Both the position numbers and the translations under genes were made by a program. The notes under the pieces are model-generated. The model did no database searches. It saw only the letters and a list, made by a program, of their open reading frames with translations, and had not been told where the DNA came from. Of a stretch of 64,000 nucleotides of DNA, positions 57,239-64,000 are shown piece by piece. Source of the DNA: Cephalopachus bancanus (lineage: Eukaryota > Chordata > Mammalia > Primates > Tarsiidae); assembly GCA_027257055.1 (NCBI GenBank), contig JAPVLO010000122.1, positions 3,286,001 through 3,350,000 of the forward strand, given 5' to 3'. Position 1 is the first letter of the stretch, and each line of letters begins with the position of its first letter.

Positions 57239-59096
57239 TATTCCAGCCACCTCAGCATTCCTGAATTCTGACCGCTGCCTCATCAGCCCAGTGAGACTGC
57301 CATGCTCTGTTTGGGTTCTCCCTCCCTGTCTGTGTTCCAGGAAGTGTTTTCAGGAAAAACATCAAGGCTATTGTGTGGATCACCTCTTGTGTTTCCTTTC
57401 TTCCTGGGATGACAGTACCTTATACTTCTTGTCCAGTGTCTGAAAGCAGTTATTTCATATATTTTGTTCAATTTTAAAATAGTTTATTGTGGGTTAAGGG
57501 GGTTAGTTTGGTACCAGTTATTCCATTACTGTCAGAGTAGAAGTTCTTTTCATTTTATAGCAATACAATAGAATTCTTTTTAATAAATAGAAAATTATAT
57601 ATATATGTAGATTGCAATTCTACACAGTACTTCTGTGAACAATCTAGAGCATCGAATGTAGATTTTTTTTTGTTAGTGAAGTAAAGACGCCTATAGAAAT
57701 GTCTTTGTTGGCTAATATATGTGGTTCAGTAGCAGGTTGATTAGCTGATTAAATTAATTCTAGTTTAAAATTCTTGGCTCTGGAGTCAAAATGATACCTA
57801 CCTTGACTCACTAACTTCTTTGTTCTGCCCTCTCTTGGGTTCTTTCCTGGCAGCCCTGGAGAGTTTTTAGCAGGATGTGAACTGACTTAAACATTAAAAG
57901 GAGCACTCTGGATCCTGCCAGGAGTAGATTCTAAGAGGGCAAAGGTGTGTTACAGGCCAAGGCTCTGGGAATGAAGTTTCTTATATCTCTCATGTTTGAT
58001 TCGAAGTTGTGTACTTAAATATACCAAGACAGCTTCTTTAATTGTTGTAACTTCCCATCCCCATTAAGAAACTGTCAGCATAATTAGATCTTGCCCAAAC
58101 TATCCATAGGCCTTGTTAATTCGGTCTCAGGAGTTGGTGAAGGGATTAGGAGATCTTGAGCTATGACTTTGTTAATTTAGCCTTGGGGTGGGTAAGGAGT
58201 TATGGAGTATAAATTCTGAGTAAAATATACTGTCTGGGAGCGAGTCTTTTTTGGGTAAATACATCATCTTACTCCCTGATTCCATGGTAATAAATTAAAC
58301 ACCCATTTCTCCCAGTTTTTCCCTCTCATCTTTGGCCGTGAGGGATAGCAGCTGATTTGCTCGATCAGACTGTAAAAGGTAGAAGCAGGGATTGCTGCCA
58401 GGTCTACAGGGTGGGGAGACACGAAGCAGTTGGATTCTGGAAACGCTTTAATATAATATTTGTGTGTCTGTTCATTCTGGGTAAACAGCAAACATTAAAT
58501 CTCCCTCCCTTTTTTGTGTTCTAATCATGTAGTCACTCCATAGATGTAACAACTGACACCAGTTTCCAGTATTTTGGCCACACTTCTAGAGATATTATGT
58601 AAATTAATAAATATATAGATCGATTTCTTCTTTCTGCCATACTTCGATGACAGCACATTATACTCAGTGTTCTAAACCCTGTTTTTGTTTGTTTGTTTGT
58701 TTTACTGAATGATACTGCAGGGAAGGAAAAAGTTTCCCTGTACCTTTCTGAGTTCTTGTCTGGGGCCTCTGTAACAAAAGACCGATGAACAAGAAACAAA
58801 ATACAGTTTATTAACATGTATGTCTCATATATATATGGGAGACACCCAGAAGATATGTAATTTTCCAAGAGGTGGCTTAGAACTCCAGGCTTATATAACA
58901 CCTTCAACAAAGAACAATAGATTTTTTAGAGAAGAGATAAGACAAAGGAAAAAGACCTTTGAGTCTCTAGGGACAGCAAATTGTGGGAAAGAAAACACAT
59001 GGGAAACTGCTGGCAGATAAAGGCTAATTAGTAAGGTTTGTTATGTAGATTCCTCTGGTATATCTCCAGGATGATAAGGGCCTAAGAGTCATTGCA
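57239..59096. other. RAPGEF4: Intronic DNA, possible unassigned old repeat
   Basis: 58735-59096 and its continuation after 59262 have the look of an old interspersed repeat (AGTTCTTGTCTGGGGCCTCTG, AATACAGTTTATTAACATG), but I cannot assign it. (TTTG)n at 58681-58700. No exon was seen. Confidence 0.3.
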
Positions 59097-59262
59097 ACCG
59101 GGGGTGGTGGTGTATTCCTATAGTCACAGCTACTCAGGAAGCTGAGGTGGGAGGATTGCCTGAGTCCAGAGTTCAAAGCTATGGTAAGCCATGATTGCAC
59201 CACTGCACTTTGGCCTGGGCTACAGAGTGAGACCCTGTGTCTAAAAAAATAAAAACATAAAT
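59097..59262 (+). mobile_element. Free right Alu monomer (FRAM)
   Basis: It starts CCGGGGGTGGTGGTGTATTC at the right-monomer boundary and ends GAGACCCTGTGTCTAAAA. The CTGTGTC ending, not CCAACTC, makes it an ancestral-type monomer, unlike those at 9121 and 31784. Confidence 0.85.
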
Positions 59263-59543
59263 AAGTGAAAGTCATCTCCAGTGATTAGCTTTTGTCCTTA
59301 ATGGTAGAGAGGGGAAGACGGACACCTTTGTTAATTTATGTTCTGCTTTAGATGATAGCTGAAGGGCAGCTTCTATCTGCTGCTTCTCAGTTGAGAGCCT
59401 TCAGCTCAAAATATCCTGTGCCATGTAGCATATTTTGGTGTGGCATGCTCTGTTACTTTTTGATGCCTTGGATCAGTCGAACTTCCTCATTTTTTCTTTG
59501 CATATCATTTCATGTGTGGATTTAGCATTATTTACACCCACTC

Positions 59544-59860
59544 ATAAATGTCTTTTTTTTTTTTGAGTTGGAGTCTCACTTGGTCGCCCAGTCTGGAGTG
59601 CAGTGGCCGCTCCCGGCCACCGCAGCCTCGACCTGCTAGCCTCGACCTGCTGGGCTCAGGCGATCCTTCCGCCTCAGCCTTCCGAGTAGCCGGAATTACA
59701 GGCATGCGCTACCACGCCCAGCTGATTTTTTTATTTATTGTAGAGATGAGGTCTCGCTGCCCAGGCGGGTCTCGAACCGTTGGGCTCAGGCAATCCACTC
59801 ACCTCAGCCTCCCAAAGGTGCGGGATTACAGGCTGAGCCACCGAGCCCGGCCATAAATGT
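59544..59860 (-). mobile_element. Alu, lineage-specific subtype with 14-bp duplication
   Basis: The Alu body is 59565-59852. The target duplication ATAAATGT lies at 59544-59551 and 59853-59860. The right arm has GTGGCCG-CTCC-CGGCCAC. AGCCTCGACCTGCT is repeated exactly in tandem (59624-59637 and 59638-59651), an insertion private to this copy. CpG sites are well kept. Confidence 0.95.
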
Positions 59861-60060
59861 ATTTTATTTTCTGTCCTAGCACATATGCAGTTTCACAAAT
59901 ATGCCAGCAGAGCTGCAGAAGCCCTATAACTGGAATTAGTGTCTTAAAATATTCTCATTTTTTTGATACACACCGTCAAATTGCCCTCCACTGGGTTTGT
60001 AGTTACTCCTATTTACTATGTATTCTTACACTTTCAAAACATTTGACGTCTACTGAAATT
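59861..60060 (-). mobile_element. Possible old L1 fragment
   Basis: CAAATTGCCCTCCACTGGG followed by GTAGTTACTCCTATTTAC resembles reverse L1 text (..CCAAATTGCCCTCC..CCAATTTATACTCCCACC). It is weak. Confidence 0.35.
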
Positions 60061-60212
60061 GAAGCTATATATTTATAGGGTGAATTATTCTAACAACTAA
60101 AGACATCTTAGGGAAGAAGTGAGTAGACTTATCACATTCAATTATGGGTTGAAACCCACCATTGTTTTAGTACTATTTCAAGACTGTATTGTTAAAGAAG
60201 TGATTCAAACAC

Positions 60213-60945
60213 TTGTTAAAGATGGTAAGCCGGTAGTCTTACGGTAGTCGAGTCGGACTCAACTCAAACTCCAACAAGGACTAGTGGAGGTTTATAAGCA
60301 AGGCACAGGGTGAGGGTCAGTGGGTGGAAAAGTACTAGGAGGAAACATCCAAGATAAGGGGGTTTCTGGCCAAATGGACTCGATAGGATTCTTACTGAAG
60401 GCAGGCCAGGGGGATAAGATACAGAGGGGATTAGGTACCAAGGATGGAGAAGGATTGTTGCTTAAACTAGATTCAACAAGGACAGAGAGGGAAGCCCAAG
60501 TTCAGGCCTAGTCAAGGAGAGGACTCAGAGAAGCCCGACTAAAGATTTGTTCAAAGGAGAGAGTCTTTGTCCATATATTACACCATATTTTTTTAAAGTA
60601 CTTTGCAATTTTTTAGTTCTCAGAAAAAGCTCATCATGTGGTAAGGGCCTTCCCAGAGCAAAAAAAAAGTAACGTGGCATAGTCAATGTCTAAGTGCACA
60701 TGCATAACCCTGTTACAACCCTGTGCCATAAAATACCCAATCAAAATGCGTGTTGCCATATAAGGGAGACAAAGGGGCTAGAATATAAAAAGAAGTTAGC
60801 AAAAAGTATATAAGGCAATACTCTGCTGTGTTTGGGACTCAGCCTTTGGATGTAAATCTGCTGAGCAAGTGCTGGTACAAATAAATGCTGCTTCCTGGCA
60901 AAGAAGCCTCAGTGTCCCGAACAAAAGACCCATCAAGCCTTATAA
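60213..60945 (+). mobile_element. Probable ERV1-class LTR
   Basis: This block has an LTR-like order: a GC-rich 5' half, then AACCCTGTGCCATAAAATACCC, a TATA-like GTATATAAGGC at 60809, and the polyadenylation signal AATAAATGCTGC at 60880. It ends near AGTGTCCCGAAC, followed by TGGTGCCATGG (60946), which resembles a primer-binding-site start. Edges and family are not certain and no target duplication was found. No internal provirus genes were seen. Confidence 0.45.
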
Positions 60946-61478
60946 TGGTGCCATGGTATAGGGTCTGGCGTGTTCAGAAACTACCTGTTGGATATAATGT
61001 TCACTGTCTGTGGTGGGGGAAATGAGCCACATGAGAATCAATCCCCACCACTACACAATATGTCCATGTAATGAACAGGTGTGTGTACGCCTTAAATCCA
61101 AAATAAAAATGGAAAAAGAAAATAGGGCTTGGCTCTTTGTAAATGTTCAGTAAATATTTGCTGAAGGAGTGAGGGAATGAATGAATGAAAAAGATTCTTG
61201 ATTTCTAAGAAGGTTTTTGTCAGGGATACTTCCATATCACACACTGACTGTTAATTTGTCAGTATATCTGACTTCTGATGAGCATTCTTAACAAATTCCT
61301 ATGCTATACTTACAGCCAGTTGTCCTCAGTATCCATAGTGGATTGGTTCTAGGACACCCTTTGGATACTAAATCTGTAAATGCTCTCAAGTCTCCGATAT
61401 AAAATGACCTGATATTTGCTTAGAAACCATGCAATCCTCCCTTATACTTTAAGTAATCTCTAGATTACTTACTATACC

Positions 61479-62470
61479 TGATATAAGAAATGAAGATAAA
61501 ATCCTAAGATCCCCAGCTGACAAAACAGACCCCATTTTGGCCAAGGGGACTCCAGAGAAACCTTAGAAAGAGTTCCTGGCCACGGTGGGATGGGAGGTTG
61601 GACATGTCTTGTCATATACCCTCTCCCGCACCAACTGCCTTTAGACATTCTTCAGGGGTTCAGTAGGAACCAGCCCTTTAAAAACACTTGCTGGACTCAC
61701 TTCCCTTTTTATAGTTTCTACACAGCACCTGATCAGTATTCCTTCCTGATAAGAGACCACTGACTATGGAGTTCTGGCCGGTCTGTGGAGGCTGTGCACT
61801 AATTGCCTTCATGTCCTCTGCTTCACCTTTTGATGGATAGGGCCTAATTGCAATGCATTCATTTGTGTATTTGTTTTAATTTTTTGTTTAGAGACAGGGT
61901 CTCGCTTTGTTGCCCAGACTAGAGTGCAGTGGCACAATCATGGCTCACCACAGCCTGACCTCCTGGGCTCAGGTGATCCCAAGTAGCTGGGACTACAGGT
62001 GCCTGTCACCATGCTTGGCTAATTTTTTAATTTTTTGTAGAGATGAGGTATATCACTCTGTTGCCTAGGCTGGTTTCGAACTCTTAGGCTCAAGCGATCT
62101 TCCTGCCTTGGCCTCCCAAAGTGTTGGGATTACAGGCATGAGCCACCACACCCGGCCATGTAATGCATTTAAATGTTAAGTTTCCACCTCAGAGTGAACA
62201 TGGGATGCATGCTACATGTGTGTTTGCTTACTATGCATGTGCGTGTTCTCTCTTCGTGAGTCTTCATGGATCTTCCTATAACCTGTTGAATATGTATACA
62301 TAACCGATCTGTTCAGTATAAATTCCTGTCTTGCTCCTCACTCAATCAAAATGCTGGCTCCCAGCTTCTGTGGAGGCTACACTTCCCAGCCTATGGAATG
62401 ACTACATCCTTTTATAAGAAATAAAGCTCTGCTTTCCAAATTTGTAAACCGCATGATTCTTCAGTTAACA
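61479..62470 (+). mobile_element. ERV1-class LTR inside the Tigger element
   Basis: It starts TGATATAAGAAATGAAG and contains CAGCTGACAAAACAGACCCC, ATTTTGGCCAAGGGGAC and a TATA-like CAGTATAAATTCC. The polyadenylation signal AATAAAGCTCTGC is at 62421, and it ends TTCAGTTAACA. The TG...CA ends fit an LTR. The 4-bp duplication cannot be confirmed, so the left edge may be off by several bases. An Alu occupies 61890-62157. Confidence 0.65.
61890..62157 (-). mobile_element. AluJ-type Alu, nested in the LTR
   Basis: GAGACAGGGTCTCGCTTTG, a shortened right arm (GGTGATCCCAAGTAGC), CTCCCAAAGTGTTGGGATTAC, ending CACACCCGGCC. AATGCATT flanks it (61853-61860 and 62162-62169). Confidence 0.92.
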
Positions 62471-62625
62471 AATGTAAGCACTACGTAAATAGTTGCTATG
62501 CTGTATTGTTTTTTAAATTTGTACTATTGTTTATTATTGTATTGTTTTCTATTACTATTATTTTGAATATTTTCAATCTGTGGTTGGTTGAATTCTCAGG
62601 TGTGAACCCGAGGATATGGAGACTG

Positions 62626-64000
62626 AATGTACTACTCTCAAATCAAGTCTTAGCATCTTTACCTACTTACTCTGTGGGCTCTTCAAGTTGTCACCAGCAG
62701 GGAGCTCCAGCAGCAAGTGGGCACCTTGGGGAGGCAGCAAGATGCAAGGGGTTTTCCAAGAATAGCAGGGATTAAACGGAGATACACAAATAACTAACAA
62801 GCCCTGAAGCTTAAGTCCACATAATTAAGTCATAAACGCTTCTCTCTTAAAGCCAGAGGTTCCCAACTAGCTGATCCAGTTTGAGAAAGTCTTTTTCCAG
62901 GCCTTTTTGGCTAACAATGTGTTTCCCTCTGCTGTTACTCCTGGGTGTATAACCTGTGCCTTAGGTGGGTTGGGATGGAGAGAGGTTGGCAATCATGGTT
63001 TCAGGTAAAGAATCACTGTTCGCTCCCACTATGCTCAATAGACTTCCTTTTTTCTACATTCTTTCTCTTTCAAGAGTTCTCTTCTAGTTTCCCAGGAATA
63101 GAGAGAGCTAAGAAGAGATCGCCAGAAGGATCTGACTCAAGAGATTCCTATTCTCTAACCCTCACAACCCAAGGCCATTAGTGGGCTCTCCTAATATTTA
63201 GTTGCCACAGTGGCAATTTTTTTAACAGAGTCATCTCAAATTTGAGTGTAGCGCTAAGTACTGTGAAATGATTTTTGAGATCCTTTGCTTACTATGGTGA
63301 AAATTACATAGAAGAAAAAAAGCCATCAGTTGAAACTTAACCAGAAAGCATTTGAAAGAAGCATCAGTGATGTGAGTCATCTCAGAAGCCATTCTAAATT
63401 CTAAGGAGCCTGCAGAGGGACAATTATGATAGAGTTCTATTTTATGTGCTGTTTGGCGTTTAGTAAGCATCCTAGTTTGACTGGGGCTTGGGGACCTGAG
63501 GCCGGTGGTGTGTTGTGGAGAAACTTTGCCCAGCTAAATGATCCTGTATTGAAGTTAGACACTCAGGGACAGTCAGAGAAGATTTTGAAAAGGGTCTTTT
63601 AAAATTGGATGAGGCTGTGCTTTGATTTTATACTGCATTTTAATTGTAACGAGACAAATTACAACACTCTGAGCCTGACCAAAAAGATTTTCTCCTCTCA
63701 ATCAGACACAAATGTGGGATCAAGCAGTCTTAAGATATTAGCAGTCCAGCCCTGCTAATGGTGGGATTTTTCAACTTCGAATAGACCTAGGCCAGAGAGC
63801 TGGTGTTTTGCTCAGCCTTGGGCCAGATGACAGAGCATTTGTCTGCAAAGGGAAAGCGGAGGTATTGGGGAAGTGGAGGTATTCAGACCCTTCTTATTGC
63901 TTTGCTTAAGGGTAAAATTGCCACCTGCAGTGACCTCCAATCACAACTCTCTTATCTCACTTGGGATCTTAAGAGGACAGTTTCCTCCTCCTTCCTTTAT
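62626..64000. other. RAPGEF4: Intronic DNA, no feature recognised
   Basis: The last 1.4 kb looks single-copy. I searched by eye for the next RAPGEF4 exon and found none. Frames at 62945-63181 and 63231-63470 are unsupported. Confidence 0.45.

Larger units (their letters stand above)
61317..62625. mobile_element. Tigger/MER2-type DNA transposon, split
   Basis: The left part, 61317-61478, starts CAGTTGTCCTCAGTATCC and includes GGATTGGTTCTAGGACACC and TAATCTCTAGATTACTTAC. The right part, 62471-62625, includes CTACGTAAATAGTTGCTATGC, TATTTTCAATCTGTGGTTGG and GGATATGGAGACTG. Together they give one nonautonomous Tigger-family element with terminal inverted repeats. An LTR of about 1 kb (61479-62470), itself carrying an Alu, separates the halves. 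Confidence 0.78.

Noticed and set aside
59548..59856. Open frame of about 100 residues (like those at 25684-25971, 37213-37491 and 27583-27897)
   Set aside because: It lies entirely within a reverse-strand Alu; these are the usual Alu frames and not genes.

Overview
The window is primate nuclear DNA from an intron-rich, repeat-dense locus. Four things point to a primate. Dozens of Alu elements and Alu monomers cover it. L1 remnants of several ages are present. Mammal-wide fossils (MIR, L2, MaLR LTRs, hAT and Tigger DNA transposons) are common. The one recognisable coding exon is mammalian RAPGEF4. Most full-length Alus are not the human S/Y types. They form an AluJ-derived lineage ending in ...GAGACTCCAACTC, with an AATAAATCAAAAAATTA linker and GC-rich changes in both arms. 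Strepsirrhine Alu hallmarks are absent. My inference from memory of primate SINEs is a tarsier; this is not proven here.

Layout. Positions 1 to about 15.9 kb are intergenic DNA upstream of RAPGEF4, filled with repeats. A CpG island at about 15.89-16.54 kb holds the promoter and first coding exon of RAPGEF4 (EPAC2, a cAMP-activated exchange factor for Rap GTPases), with ATG at 16298 and splice donor at 16363. I read the remaining 47.6 kb as the start of intron 1; no second exon was seen. The intron carries a processed SLC25A5 (ANT2) pseudogene at 40.7-41.9 kb, two U6 snRNA pseudogenes, L1 blocks (24.9-26.7, 28.1-28.6, 36.7-37.8, 42.0-42.7, 46.4-49.2, 53.0-53.3 and 56.2-57.0 kb), several LTRs and a Tigger-type DNA transposon split by later insertions.

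No operon-like or multi-gene system is present, and I found no undescribed protein system. The best observations concern retrotransposition. The first is a U6-L1 chimera at 52974-53708, in which a full-length U6 is joined through its oligo-U end to a 5'-truncated L1, with a later Alu at the seam. The second is that the lineage-specific Alus have gained a tRNA T-arm-like stem around the B box and a strong hairpin in the right arm. The third is a pair of lineage-specific right-arm-only Alus, both starting at the monomer boundary. Several nested insertions can be read in order, the clearest being one L2 interrupted three times at 5.0-7.3 kb.

Limits: repeat family names come from recall of consensus sequences, not a search. 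Edges of old repeats are approximate, usually within tens of bases.
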